Assembly (NCBI RefSeq): GCF_042650885.1 | Contig: NZ_JBHSBU010000001.1 | Span: 620,001 to 684,000, forward strand | Origin: Chitinimonas_A lacunae | GTDB taxonomy: Bacteria; Pseudomonadota; Gammaproteobacteria; Burkholderiales; Chitinimonadaceae | Direction: 5' to 3' | DNA: 64,000 nt | Part shown: piece by piece, positions 18,401 through 25,981 of the stretch | Layout: each line of letters starts with the position of its first letter | How positions within the stretch are numbered: the first letter of the stretch is position 1 | Translations under genes and position numbers: made by a program | Notes under the pieces: model-generated | What the model saw: only the letters and a program-made list of their open reading frames with translations | Databases searched by the model: none | What the model was told of the DNA's origin: nothing

Positions 18401-18951
18401 TTTGTCTCGACGTGCAGATCAGCGGCGACATCGGCCTGATGCGCCCTCTCACCCACGACTACCCCGCAGGCGAAACCATCGTCAGCTCGTGCCTTGAAGT
18501 CGGCGACCTGATGGCGCGCGTCACGCCGCCGTTCTCGCAGCAGACCTGGACGACCGAGTGGTCTGACGGCCGGGTCGGCGCGGCAATCAATGCGCAGTAC
18601 CAGACCGTCACGCACCCCATCGTCGTCTCGAATCTCGGCGCCGCCGACGAGCGCTGGGCCGTCGTGTTCGCCAGCCAGACGGGGTACCGCGTGATCGGTG
18701 AGCGGCTGGGCGAAATCGCGACCGGCTCGACGGCGAGTGACTGCGCACCGATCAATCCGGCCAGCGGCCAGCCGTATTTCGTCCTGAAAGCGGCCGGCTG
18801 GGGCGGCGCGTGGGCGACGGGCAACGTGCTGCGGTTCAACACCAGGTCGGCGTCTGCTGCGGTTTGGTTGGCACGCTCGGTCCAGATCGGGCCAGCCTCC
18901 GGCGGCAGCGACGGTTTCAGATTGCGCGTGTTCGGTGGCGTCGACGCATAA
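15436..18951 (+). CDS. Large phage tail protein, 1171 aa (siphovirus tail family)
   Basis: The N-terminus begins with the pattern IKDDDIVLAEPERLGD, followed by NNLFADISPTDRIKG, seen in a widespread family of siphovirus tail proteins without an assigned function. The rest is beta-rich with repeated strand-turn units, and has no predicted membrane helix. Length and location after the tape measure suggest a baseplate or tail-tip structural subunit. It starts at 15436 overlapping the preceding stop. A precise function cannot be given. Confidence 0.7.
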   Translation: MIKDDDIVLAEPERLGDDPDAGGPISGRLIISGRENNLFADISPTDRIKGSVALAKCFVAVRGIGAEPLFDPLIYISARPRDPRVSVTLFGTPDSTDRRRHARDRVERYLARGTRWAGQLLERQLQGQRSIAIIQRETAPLPKIGQVFVLIQDEGRPTEYEQYVRITKQTDVVREFTVNLGSSLHTFRRRVITAEISDPLRRDFTGTAPSPVDDAGAGAVIRETVTANAARYYGAMSLTRPGKPGEFSIRVDSPYSRLVPSAQTETQLVQLSAAGQSVALFDAGNSEVSLVVASAVAPGASMHVGSPILPGSLQISRGGTDKMTDVGGRLMLAGGEVGRVDYVGGKIDFNVECPTWPGAKTVRFMPAAAAHRATNSWSIPVTAESRAQNLVVTLVPAPAPGTVTLSYRAAERWTDLRDDAAGGMRAAEASLGAGTQDYESGTLAATLGALPDVGSAIIITWCGRVALFNRANTPMHVGVQLQAELPADKPMTPGSVAIEWPTDNGTATAVDNKMGGLSGDATGRLDYAHGRILLRPARLPSTGQGYRVTLGVAALPLKIYQPGPVSETGDPVGVVLPDEWVRGSLRFGVVYARNGKPYELQLIDNGAGQLLDPNGGAVGTINYETKTVGIQRYREFPDVGFGLFATGNQAPTAVTIEAGSPQFRLSSFTGARYQVGTAAPPTVIDAVATEIAVDLVSNSGERIVPGSVRFKLGGRTYVDRVGSLYTDIDPATGSGIHAGVIDYGSGRCVLSVWTVGAPLDPQIESLATAMGGLLVGGISFRTPLAPIKPNSLNLVVPADGGGTVSVQDNGDGTVSGAGFEGTADLQTGVVHVRFGDWVIASGNEKEWWFKPDLVRADGRIFRPRLYDPVGMRYNAIAYSYLPMSAELLGLDPVRLPSDGRVPIVRPGDVVAIHHTARKLASAAAPGVRIDVGRNRLVEVRVIDALDKELPRSMYAADLDGGVVTLGAALDLTGYTPPLAVEHRVEDQSLCLDVQISGDIGLMRPLTHDYPAGETIVSSCLEVGDLMARVTPPFSQQTWTTEWSDGRVGAAINAQYQTVTHPIVVSNLGAADERWAVVFASQTGYRVIGERLGEIATGSTASDCAPINPASGQPYFVLKAAGWGGAWATGNVLRFNTRSASAAVWLARSVQIGPASGGSDGFRLRVFGGVDA

Positions 18952-18967
18952 CCATAAAGGTTTACCT

Positions 18968-20107
18968 ATGAATTTCCCTGTTCACTACTACGACTCCGGC
19001 ATGGCTGGTGCGCCGGTTCTCGCTGGCCAGCCCGGCAGCCTGCTCGCCCTGCTGCTCGGCTGTCTCGTCGATGGCTTCGGCCTGCGCTCGGTCGACAGCC
19101 TGACGCAAACCGGCGGCCTCGCCGTGGCGACGATCTCGACCGGCCACGGCCTGCGCCCTGGCGACGTGTTCGCGATCGCCGGTGCAAGCCCGACCGGCTG
19201 GGTCGGCGAATGGCGCGCGCTCCGCACGCCGACGCCTGCAACCGTCGAATTCGCCGTTCCGCTCGACCTGAATCTGCCGACGGCAACCGGCGCGATCACG
19301 ATGCGTCGCCCCGGCGCGGGCTGGGAACGGCAGTTCACCGCACCCAATAAAGCTGTGTTCCGCAGCCTCGCCGGCAATCGTCGGCCGCTCCGCGTCGATG
19401 ACTCTGACGCCCAATTCGCGCGCGTGCGCACGTACCTATCGATGGCCGACATCGACACGGGCGAGGGCGCTTGCCCACCGCTGGCGATTCGCCCGACCGG
19501 CCTGACCTGGCGCAAATCCTCGACGCGCGATGCGACGCCTCGGTCCTGGGCGCTGATCGCTGACGACCGGACCCTCTACCTCGTGATCGATGCAGCGGGT
19601 GATTTGTCTGCGGGGTGGTATGCATTCGGTGATTTGGCAGCACTCGGCGGCGCGGCCGACGCATACGGCACCGTCGTAACCGGCCAAGAGCACGACAGCC
19701 CCAGCTCCGCAGACATCGGATTCGCGCGCGACCAGCTCACAGCAGCAGACGAAACCGGTCGCTGGCTGATCAGCCGCGCGGGCGGGATGGGCGGCCCCGC
19801 ACGCTTCACTGTGCAGGGTCATCGTGCAACTGACCGTCTGTGCGGGCAGGGGACGGTCCCATATCCGTGCCCACAGGGGGACCGCAATGCAGTGGTACTG
19901 CATCCGGTGCTGATCTTCGAGTCTGGCAGCCAGGTAGTCCGGGGCATGCTCCCCGGCGCGCTCCAATCGCTCCACGCGGCACAGGTCATCATGCCGTATG
20001 AGCGCACCAGCGGCCCCTCTGGCCGCGAGTATCGCTGGCTGCCAATGCGATCCGCGCCGCTGCCGTGGGGTACCGCCCCGCACGATGCGACGGGGCCATG
20101 GCGATGA
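18968..20107 (+). CDS. Phage tail-tip protein, 379 aa
   Basis: ATG at 18968 is chosen because AAAGG stands 8 bases before it; the frame is open 33 bases upstream but overlaps the previous gene's stop. The protein begins MNFPVHYYDSGMAGAPVL and has an all-beta appearance with Gly/Asp-rich loops. It belongs with the surrounding co-directional tail genes (overlap of 4 bases with the next). No enzymatic motif seen. Confidence 0.6.
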   Translation: MNFPVHYYDSGMAGAPVLAGQPGSLLALLLGCLVDGFGLRSVDSLTQTGGLAVATISTGHGLRPGDVFAIAGASPTGWVGEWRALRTPTPATVEFAVPLDLNLPTATGAITMRRPGAGWERQFTAPNKAVFRSLAGNRRPLRVDDSDAQFARVRTYLSMADIDTGEGACPPLAIRPTGLTWRKSSTRDATPRSWALIADDRTLYLVIDAAGDLSAGWYAFGDLAALGGAADAYGTVVTGQEHDSPSSADIGFARDQLTAADETGRWLISRAGGMGGPARFTVQGHRATDRLCGQGTVPYPCPQGDRNAVVLHPVLIFESGSQVVRGMLPGALQSLHAAQVIMPYERTSGPSGREYRWLPMRSAPLPWGTAPHDATGPWR

Positions 20108-21108
20108 CGATTCTCGATGACGTACTAGCAGATCAGCCGGCAGCGCTGTGGGTATTCGATGGCGCCGGTCCGAATTTCCCGGACCGGACTGGGCGTGGGT
20201 TGGCGGCACAAGGCAAGGGAGTGCTGCAGGCGCAGCAGCGCATGTTCGACGGCGGTATCGGCGCTGGTTCATCCGGAGCCGGTTGGATTGAGCTGCCGGC
20301 GGACGCCGACTACTGCGGGGCGGATGGCGCGATCACGATTGAGCTGCTGGTGCAGCTCGGCCCAGCGCTGATATTTCCTCGCCGTCTGTTCGACTTCGGC
20401 GATGGCCCCGATGTGAACTGTCTGGTTCTGTTCTGCGGCCAGAGCGGAAACCTCACGTTCTATGCTGATGGCGGCACTGTGGTATCGCACCAGGCGTTCA
20501 CTGGTTCACGTCTGGTGTACGCAGCAGTTCGGATCGCGAAGGAAGGACCGGCAACCCTGCTGATCAACGGCGCGTCGTGGTCGTTTACGATGCTGCCGAG
20601 GTCATCGGCGCGCCGCAAATTCTGGAAGATCCTTGCGAGCAACTGGCCCGGCGAAACACCAACGGACGGCATCGTCGCTTGGTGCGCGCTCTACCCGCGC
20701 GCGCTGCCTGTCGAGCGCCTGCTGGCGCGCCAGCAGCGGTATTGGTCTGACCTCGGAATCAGTGGCGCGGCGGCGCCCGGACCGGTCGTTCAGCTCGGGC
20801 AGGTACTCGCCGAGCCGACCACGGCAGCCGCGCCGCTGCCGCTCGCACTCACGCCGTGCTCGGGCGCCGGGTATTTGGAGGGCACGGTGGCCGTCGGCCC
20901 GTCGCAACTACCCGCGGCGCGCGCCGTGCGGATCTACGACAGGGAAACCGGGCTACTGGTGACGCACACCCGCAGCGGCACGGACGGCCGATACCGCGTC
21001 GACGGCCTGGACCCGACGCGGCAGTACTTCGCCGTTGGCATCGACGACCCCGCACCGGTCTGGCAAGCAGATGCCGCCGACGGTCTGATCCCGAGGTGCG
21101 CGCCATGA
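20104..21108 (+). CDS. Tail protein with LamG-like domain
   Basis: ATG at 20104 overlaps the previous stop (ATGA); an in-frame ATG at 20098 is an alternative. Residues 1-210 resemble a concanavalin/LamG sandwich: ALWVFDGAGPNFPDRTGRG, TIELLVQLG, and FDFGDGPD. Residues 245-320 look like a carboxypeptidase-regulatory or Ig-type beta domain (RVDGLDPTRQYFAVGIDD). Both are typical of adhesins, so the protein probably binds host surface glycans as part of the tail tip. Confidence 0.65.
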   Translation: MTILDDVLADQPAALWVFDGAGPNFPDRTGRGLAAQGKGVLQAQQRMFDGGIGAGSSGAGWIELPADADYCGADGAITIELLVQLGPALIFPRRLFDFGDGPDVNCLVLFCGQSGNLTFYADGGTVVSHQAFTGSRLVYAAVRIAKEGPATLLINGASWSFTMLPRSSARRKFWKILASNWPGETPTDGIVAWCALYPRALPVERLLARQQRYWSDLGISGAAAPGPVVQLGQVLAEPTTAAAPLPLALTPCSGAGYLEGTVAVGPSQLPAARAVRIYDRETGLLVTHTRSGTDGRYRVDGLDPTRQYFAVGIDDPAPVWQADAADGLIPRCAP

Positions 21109-21512
21109 TCGTCTACTCCACCGCAGTTCGCCGCGCCCGGGCCGCCGCTGTCCTGGGCGCGCTCGATGCCGGCAGCGCGCCGGCGAAACTGGCGATCTAC
21201 GCTGGGGTGCCGCCGAGTGCTGGTGCGCCAGCGCCTGAGCTGCCGCTGATCACGTTCACCCTGGCGCGGCCAGTTGGCGAAGTGACTGACGCCGGGCTGG
21301 TGCTCGTGCCGCCGGCCGAGACCGTTTTGCTGCGCACGGGTGTCGCAACTTGGGCGCGGCTTTCGACGGGCGCCGACGCATGGGTCGGCGACGCCACCGT
21401 CGGCGACAAAGACAGCGGTGCTGATCTCAAGCTGGGCGTCGTCGGCGGCCCCAACGGCGTCATGCTCTACGCGGGCGGCTTGTTGCGCCTTCCTTCTCTG
21501 ATCCTTCGGTAA
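21105..21512 (+). CDS. Phage tail-region protein, 135 aa
   Basis: The start at 21105 overlaps the LamG gene's stop; the longer upstream frame is a shadow. The protein has an N-terminal helix (RRARAAAVLGALDAG) and then beta strands with LKLGVVGGPNGVMLYAGGLLRLPSL at the end. This layout (short helix, small sandwich) recurs in siphovirus tail clusters next to hub genes but has no recognised function to me. Confidence 0.55.
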   Translation: MIVYSTAVRRARAAAVLGALDAGSAPAKLAIYAGVPPSAGAPAPELPLITFTLARPVGEVTDAGLVLVPPAETVLLRTGVATWARLSTGADAWVGDATVGDKDSGADLKLGVVGGPNGVMLYAGGLLRLPSLILR

Positions 21513-21519
21513 TCCCCCT

Positions 21520-23499
21520 ATGACCAACTCCACCGCACGCCCAGTCAGCGGGGCGGGCGAGCTGATACTCGGCCGTCCGCTCGACGGCGCGGCGGACCTG
21601 CATCTGGGCCGACCGCGCGGCGATCCGGTTGAGGCCGTCGTCGGTGTGCTGGATGCACGAGACGATGCTGGCGCCGACGGCGAGCTGCAGGTCGTGGCGG
21701 CGGGAGTGCTGGCCGGCGCGGATGCGCGGGCCGACGGGTTTCTGTTGCCGGTGCTGTCTCTGGCCGGCTCTGGTGGCGACGCGGGGTCAGCCGCTGGCGT
21801 CCTCCATTACGACCACGCGGTGCCGCGCGGCGCTGGTGCGACGACGTCGAGCGGCTGGCGGCCAGCGGCTGGCCGGGGTGCTGGTGCAGCAGCAGGCTGG
21901 CGCGCGCACGACCCGGCCGGCACGACCTCCATATCGAGCTGGTCGCCTGCAGGTGCTGGTGCGGCATCGACATCGGCGCCCTGGGCGTCTCAGCTCGAGC
22001 GCGCCGGATCGGCGTCGAGCAGCTGGCGCGCCGCGGTCCCGACTGCTGCGGACTCCGCGGCGCCGTGGTCTGCGATGCCGGCACGCGCTGCGGCGTTCGA
22101 ACTCGACCACCGCCACGCCTTGCCGGCCGGGATTGAGTCGGCCGCGCCGTGGATCGACCTCGTTCCTCGCGCCGGCGCCAGCACTCAGACGTGGCGCGAG
22201 GCTGGTTCTGCCGCGCTCGACATCAGCGCTTCAGCATCACCGGCCGCGCCCGTCCAGCTCGCCACCAGCATCCCCTGGCGCGAGGCGCGCCGGCCCGCCT
22301 ATGGCCACACGCCGCCGATTCCCGTACCACCCACACCGCCCCCACCGCCGCCCGGCACGGTCCCACCGCCCCCGCCCGCCGGCTCAACGCCGACTCGCCT
22401 GCATCTCGCGCACCGGATCGAGCCGAGCGCCCCGACGCTGCTGTGGCTCGGCCGCGCCGACCCCGTCGGTATCCGTGTTCCTTCGCTCAGGGTTTATATC
22501 GTGGTCAACAAAATCAGGATGTGGCGCATCTCCGACGGCGCGCCGCTCAGCCCCACGTCGGTCTCCATTTCAACGGACGACGAGTCCTGGACGTGGTCGC
22601 TTACCGCGACGCTTCCCGGTAATCAGCGTCTGCTGGTCCTACGCCAGGACCCGCGCGAGCCGGTCGAAATCGGGGTCGAGCTGAATGGCTTGCGGTGGAC
22701 GTTCGTGGTGACCGCGACCAGCGGCTCGCGGCAATTCGGCTCCGCCTCCGCCACGATCACAGGCCGTTCGCTCGCCGCTTATCTCGGCGACGGCTTCGCC
22801 GAAAAGCGTGCGTGGACAGAGTCGGCGCCGATCGCGGCGCGCCAGATTGCCGAGCGCGCCCTGGAAGGAACTGGAACCGCGCTCGACTGGCGGTTGCCGG
22901 ATTGGCTGATCCCGCCTGGCTGTTGGTCGATGACGGATGCGACGCCGATCGACGTCATCAACCGGCTGGCTACGGCGGTCGGCGGAACCGTGCTCGCCGG
23001 CGCGGATTCGACATCCCTACGCCTGGCGCCGCGCTACCCGGTGGCGCCATGGGAGTGGGGCGCCGCTGTGCCCGACATCATTCTGCCGCCCGGGCCGGTC
23101 ACGGTGCAGCAGTGGAACGACCAAGACATGCCCGACTACAACGCGGTCTACATCGCAGGCGATCGGACCGGCGGCGTTGTTGGACGTGTGGTCCGTCAGG
23201 GCTCCGCTGGCGACAAGCTGGCGCCGCAGGTGACCGACACATTGATCACCGATGTGGCCGCCGCGCGCGCCTGCGGCATGTCGATCCTCGCGAACACCGG
23301 CCCGCAGGCCAGCATCTCGCTGGAGCTGCCGCTGCTCCCCGATCTCGGTCGCGTCACTCACGGCCAACTGCTCGAATTCGACGGCCTGGGCGAGCTGTGG
23401 CGCAGCCTCGTGCGCGGCATCACGATCAACGCGCAGTCGGGCGGGGACCAGAAAACCGTCATCAAGCAGACCCTCACCGTGGAAAGACATTACACATGA
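21520..23499 (+). CDS. Putative tail hub / receptor-binding protein, 659 aa
   Basis: Residues 1-240 are Ala/Ser/Gly-rich with Trp recurring every 13-25 residues (SSGW, SSW, APW types, nine copies). A poly-Pro linker follows (about 265-295). Residues 300-659 form a folded domain ending in VTHGQLLEFDGLGELWRSLV, characteristic of hub proteins that contact DNA-ejection machinery. Because the hub-like part is C-terminal, the N-terminal Trp repeats may be exposed for host binding. Stop overlaps the next gene. Confidence 0.6.
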   Translation: MTNSTARPVSGAGELILGRPLDGAADLHLGRPRGDPVEAVVGVLDARDDAGADGELQVVAAGVLAGADARADGFLLPVLSLAGSGGDAGSAAGVLHYDHAVPRGAGATTSSGWRPAAGRGAGAAAGWRAHDPAGTTSISSWSPAGAGAASTSAPWASQLERAGSASSSWRAAVPTAADSAAPWSAMPARAAAFELDHRHALPAGIESAAPWIDLVPRAGASTQTWREAGSAALDISASASPAAPVQLATSIPWREARRPAYGHTPPIPVPPTPPPPPPGTVPPPPPAGSTPTRLHLAHRIEPSAPTLLWLGRADPVGIRVPSLRVYIVVNKIRMWRISDGAPLSPTSVSISTDDESWTWSLTATLPGNQRLLVLRQDPREPVEIGVELNGLRWTFVVTATSGSRQFGSASATITGRSLAAYLGDGFAEKRAWTESAPIAARQIAERALEGTGTALDWRLPDWLIPPGCWSMTDATPIDVINRLATAVGGTVLAGADSTSLRLAPRYPVAPWEWGAAVPDIILPPGPVTVQQWNDQDMPDYNAVYIAGDRTGGVVGRVVRQGSAGDKLAPQVTDTLITDVAAARACGMSILANTGPQASISLELPLLPDLGRVTHGQLLEFDGLGELWRSLVRGITINAQSGGDQKTVIKQTLTVERHYT

Positions 23500-23726
23500 A
23501 CCCGTGGAAACAGCTCCAAGCCTTGCTCGCCGGCCCGCCGCGCTTGCTGGGCGACGTCGTGACCGATCACCAAGACGGCACCGTCACGGTCCAGCAGCTG
23601 GGCGGTGGTCTGCTACGCGTCGCCGTCGGCGAACAGTCGGCAGTCGAGGGCGCCCGCGTCTTCGTGCGCGACGGCCGGCTCGACGGCGAAGCGCCTGCGT
23701 TGCCGATGCACGAGATCGAGATATAG
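23496..23726 (+). CDS. Small phage tail protein, 76 aa
   Basis: The start at 23496 overlaps the hub gene's stop (ATGA); the longer frame upstream is a shadow. The 76 residues contain GDVVTDHQDGTVTVQQLGGG, an OB-like strand pattern, and resemble small proteins that plug or pair with hub proteins at the tail tip. It is the last gene of the tail operon; a run of terminators follows. Confidence 0.6.
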   Translation: MNPWKQLQALLAGPPRLLGDVVTDHQDGTVTVQQLGGGLLRVAVGEQSAVEGARVFVRDGRLDGEAPALPMHEIEI

Positions 23727-23828
23727 GAGGAGGGGATAAGCAGAAAAACTAGGAGGCGGTTAACACTTTTGATATGATTCTGCTAAAGCGTGTGTTTTTG
23801 CGTCCAGCAGTACCGTAGTTAACGAAGA

Positions 23829-23861
23829 GCCTTCCCCTGCAGCGGAGGGCTTTTGCTTTTT
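23829..23861 (+). terminator. Terminator 1 after tail operon
   Basis: GCCTTCC (23829-23835) pairs with GGAGGGC (23844-23850), including one G-T pair, followed by TTTTGCTTTTT. It is the likely end of the tail transcript. Confidence 0.7.
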
Positions 23862-23934
23862 GTGGCTTGGGTTTTTGTAGAGGAATGTGCTCAGAGTGGC
23901 CGTAGACCGGCCTGCAAGACCCCAAAATAAGCTA

Positions 23935-23963
23935 TTGCGACGTCGGGTCGACGCACGTAAAAT
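23935..23963 (+). promoter_or_regulatory. Predicted sigma70 promoter for the lysis genes
   Basis: TTGCGA (23935-23940) and TAAAAT (23958-23963) are separated by exactly 17 bases, matching 4 of 6 and 5 of 6 consensus positions. Transcription would start near 23970, upstream of three terminators and the holin gene. Confidence 0.5.
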
Positions 23964-24039
23964 GCGAAAAATCGCTATTGTTAGTTTTTGCGCCTGAACA
24001 AAACAGCTTGTTTTGTTTCAGCAAAACGATCAAAGCAAA

Positions 24040-24070
24040 GCCTTCCCGTGGTGGAGGGCTTTTTGTTTTT
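24040..24070 (+). terminator. Terminator 2, same stem as terminator 1
   Basis: GCCTTCC (24040-24046) and GGAGGGC (24053-24059) repeat the stem of the terminator 211 bases upstream with a different loop, followed by TTTTTGTTTTT. Confidence 0.7.
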
Positions 24071-24077
24071 GGAATGG

Positions 24078-24113
24078 AAAGGCCCGGTTCGACTTTTGTC
24101 GCCCGGGCCTTTT
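24078..24113 (+). terminator. Terminator 3
   Basis: AAAGGCCCGG (24078-24087) pairs with CCGGGCCTTT (24103-24112) across a 15-base loop. The A and T flanks make it potentially active in both directions. Confidence 0.6.
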
Positions 24114-24165
24114 GCATTTCTGCACCCAGATCCCTAGGTCCACTTACCGTAATTACTCACCATGC

Positions 24166-24191
24166 AGCCCGGCCATTGTGCCGGGCTTTTT
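24166..24191 (+). terminator. Terminator 4, directly before holin gene
   Basis: AGCCCGGC (24166-24173) pairs with GCCGGGCT (24180-24187), followed by TTTTTCTTT. The holin ribosome-binding site GGAAGG starts a few bases further on, so this hairpin sits in the holin leader. Confidence 0.65.
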
Positions 24192-24207
24192 CTTTGGAAG
24201 GTCCGAA

Positions 24208-24420
24208 ATGCAGAAACACGAAATCGCCGCAGAAGCTGCGCGCGCTGTGCCGCCGGTCAGCGTTGCCGGCATCTCGCTGGCCGGCGTCGCGCTCGCCGAT
24301 TGGGTGCTGATCGCCACCCTCGCGTACACCCTAGTGCAGCTCGGCTTCGTCGCCCACAAGTGGCACGTCTTCCGGCGCAAGCAACGCGCGCCGCAACAGG
24401 GGAGCGCCGACGATGAGTAA
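24208..24420 (+). CDS. Putative holin, 70 aa
   Basis: ATG at 24208 follows GGAAGG. The 70-residue protein has one clear hydrophobic stretch (about residues 15-48, VAGISLAGVALADWVLIATL and onward), possibly folding as two short helices, and a basic then acidic cytoplasmic tail. Size, topology and position directly before an endolysin gene fit a holin or pinholin that triggers lysis. It overlaps the endolysin start (ATGA-type, 8 bases). No family signature was recognised. Confidence 0.65.
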   Translation: MQKHEIAAEAARAVPPVSVAGISLAGVALADWVLIATLAYTLVQLGFVAHKWHVFRRKQRAPQQGSADDE

Positions 24421-25099
24421 GCGCCGCGTCATTGCCACCGGGGTCGGCGTGCTGGCGCTGGCCGGCGCGCTCATCTTGCCCTTCGAGAGCGACCGGGAAA
24501 CCGGGTACCGCGACGTCGTTGGCGTTGCAACGGCGGGAGCTGGGCATACAGGCGCCGACGTCGAAGTCGGCCAGCGCTACGACCTCGACCGCCGCCAGGC
24601 GTGGTTCGACGATGACCGCCGCGAGGCGCTGGCGACAGTCGATCGCTGTACACCCGGTTTGCCGGAGAAAGCGCGCGCTGCGTTCACGAGCTTCACGTTC
24701 AACGTCGGCGGCCGCGCCTATTGCGCTTCGACGCTTGCGCGCAAGGCGAACGCGGGCGACCTGCGCGGCGCCTGCGCTGAGCTGTCCCGCTGGACCTACG
24801 CCGGCGGCCGCGAGCTGCCCGGCCTGGTGCGACGGCGCGCCGCCGAGCGGAAGCTCTGCGAGGAGTCGCTCACAGCCGCTGTGGGTAAGTTCGCGTACAG
24901 CCGCTTGAAACCCGCGCCGAATCTCGCTTCTACCAGTCCGCCCAAAAAATCAGCTATAGAAAGGCCCGCTTATGTTCTCGCTCGTCCCTCTGCCGTACCG
25001 AATCGCGATCGGAGCTACCGCCCTGCTCGGGGCGCTGAGCCTGTCCGGTCTGGCCGGCTGGTCGATTCGCGACCGCGCCGCGCGTCTGGCCGCCGCTGA
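24413..25099 (+). CDS. Endolysin, GH24 lysozyme with SAR-type N-terminus
   Basis: This enzyme cuts the glycan backbone of peptidoglycan. The catalytic triad fits the T4-lysozyme rule E-x8-D-x5-T: Glu25, Asp34, Thr40, followed by AGAGHTG. Residues 6-22 are a weakly hydrophobic Ala/Gly/Leu segment, as in signal-arrest-release endolysins held in the membrane until the pinholin fires. Cys residues near 78, 103, 122 and 150 could form regulatory disulfides. The open frame runs to 228 residues, while the family usually ends near 155-170; the last 60 residues overlap the Rz gene and look like read-through. Confidence 0.88.
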   Translation: MSKRRVIATGVGVLALAGALILPFESDRETGYRDVVGVATAGAGHTGADVEVGQRYDLDRRQAWFDDDRREALATVDRCTPGLPEKARAAFTSFTFNVGGRAYCASTLARKANAGDLRGACAELSRWTYAGGRELPGLVRRRAAERKLCEESLTAAVGKFAYSRLKPAPNLASTSPPKKSAIERPAYVLARPSAVPNRDRSYRPARGAEPVRSGRLVDSRPRRASGRR

Positions 25100-25427
25100 G
25101 CGCACAGCGGCGGAGCAAACCCGGCTCGCCGAGGCCATGGCCGCCGAGCGCCGCTCAGCCGAGCAGGTGCAGCAGCGCGTCGCCGCCGTCGATCTGGCCC
25201 AGGGTCAGCGCGTAGAGGCCACCCACAGCATCAACCAAACCATCACCCGCGAGGTAATCCGATATGTCCAAAGCCCTGACGCTCGCCGCTGTGTGCTGCC
25301 TGACCGCTGGCGGCTGCTCCACGACGCAGCCGCTGCCGGCGAGCTGCCCGCAGATGCCGACGCCGAGTGCTTCTTTACGGGTTGCTCCGGAGGAGCTGAC
25401 GAGGCTGCCGGCCGGGCCGGTGGATGA
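24972..25427 (+). CDS. Rz-like inner-membrane spanin
   Basis: This 151-residue protein has one N-terminal membrane helix (about residues 8-30) and then a long periplasmic coiled coil rich in Ala, Glu, Gln and Arg, the signature of i-spanins that span the periplasm with the o-spanin to fuse membranes during lysis. An AAAGG site precedes the ATG at 24972, which lies within the 3' end of the endolysin frame. The Rz1 gene is nested inside in another frame. Confidence 0.8.
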   Translation: MFSLVPLPYRIAIGATALLGALSLSGLAGWSIRDRAARLAAAERTAAEQTRLAEAMAAERRSAEQVQQRVAAVDLAQGQRVEATHSINQTITREVIRYVQSPDARRCVLPDRWRLLHDAAAAGELPADADAECFFTGCSGGADEAAGRAGG

Positions 25428-25533
25428 TGCCGTTGCTTTGGCAGTGGTGGCCGAGAACTACGGCCAGTGCCGGATCTGGCGCGATCGGTTGATCGGTTGG
25501 CAGTCGTGGCACAGAGCTATTTCGAGGGAGTGA
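25264..25533 (+). CDS. Rz1-like outer-membrane spanin lipoprotein
   Basis: The gene starts inside Rz in another frame and extends past its end, the typical nested arrangement. The 89-residue product has a lipoprotein signal: basic start, hydrophobic core, and lipobox AGGC with Cys18. A Pro-containing mature segment follows. Lambda Rz1 is shorter (40 mature residues); here the C-terminus extends to include a Trp/Arg-rich segment. Role: outer-membrane partner of Rz in the last lysis step. Confidence 0.78.
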   Translation: MSKALTLAAVCCLTAGGCSTTQPLPASCPQMPTPSASLRVAPEELTRLPAGPVDDAVALAVVAENYGQCRIWRDRLIGWQSWHRAISRE

Positions 25534-25599
25534 CGTCGACTGCGTTCCTCCCCTGTTTGCTGTGAATGAATCGCGCGACTATCGGTCGCGGCCAAAACA

Positions 25600-25630
25600 A
25601 AACCCCGCACGGTGGCCGCCGGCGGGGTTT
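25600..25630 (+). terminator. Terminator after the lysis cassette
   Basis: AAACCCCGC (25600-25608) pairs with GCGGGGTTT (25622-25630) over a 13-base loop. The T stretch is only three bases, then CTGC, so it may be weak. Confidence 0.55.
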
Positions 25631-25667
25631 CTGCATCTAACCCCCTAGTGCGAGTAGGAGATTGATC

Positions 25668-25835
25668 TTGTTCAAGTTTATCACCACTGATTTGAAGGTG
25701 AACGGAAAAATGGATAGTGACGGCGCAAACAAGGCCGGCTACCTGCAGGCTACGGCGGTGCTACTGGCCGTGGTCTTTGCCGGGGTCGGCGTGATATTGG
25801 GCGGTATTGCTGGGATTCTGGCTGTGCTGCGATAG
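25668..25835 (+). CDS. Small membrane protein, 55 aa, TTG start
   Basis: TTG at 25668 has AGGAG 8 bases upstream, which decides the start; an internal ATG at 25710 would give 41 residues. The protein has a short polar N-terminus and a single membrane helix (from about residue 27 on, Leu/Val/Gly-rich with small residues in register) ending in Arg. It lies just past the lysis terminator and could be an accessory lysis or superinfection-exclusion protein. No family recognised. Confidence 0.45.
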   Translation: MFKFITTDLKVNGKMDSDGANKAGYLQATAVLLAVVFAGVGVILGGIAGILAVLR

Positions 25836-25981
25836 GCTGATCTGGGCTGGTAACTTGAGCCGATTTCGCCAGCCCATGATTACTTTTCTATTAAGTGTAT
25901 TAAGTGGATTGTTTTTTGGCTCTTAGGCAGGAGAATGCTCCGGATTTTATTAGCCACATCAAAAGAATTGAGTGTGTATTA

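Larger units (their letters stand above)
23727..24207. other. Non-coding gap with promoter and four hairpin terminators
   Basis: No convincing gene lies in these 480 bases between tail and lysis genes. It contains four intrinsic terminators and one good promoter, listed separately. The first two terminators share the same stem sequence, suggesting duplication of about 210 bases spacing. Confidence 0.7.

Noticed and set aside
20856..21104. Extended start of the 135-residue tail gene
   Set aside because: Shadow of the LamG gene; the overlapping ATG 21105 is the natural start.
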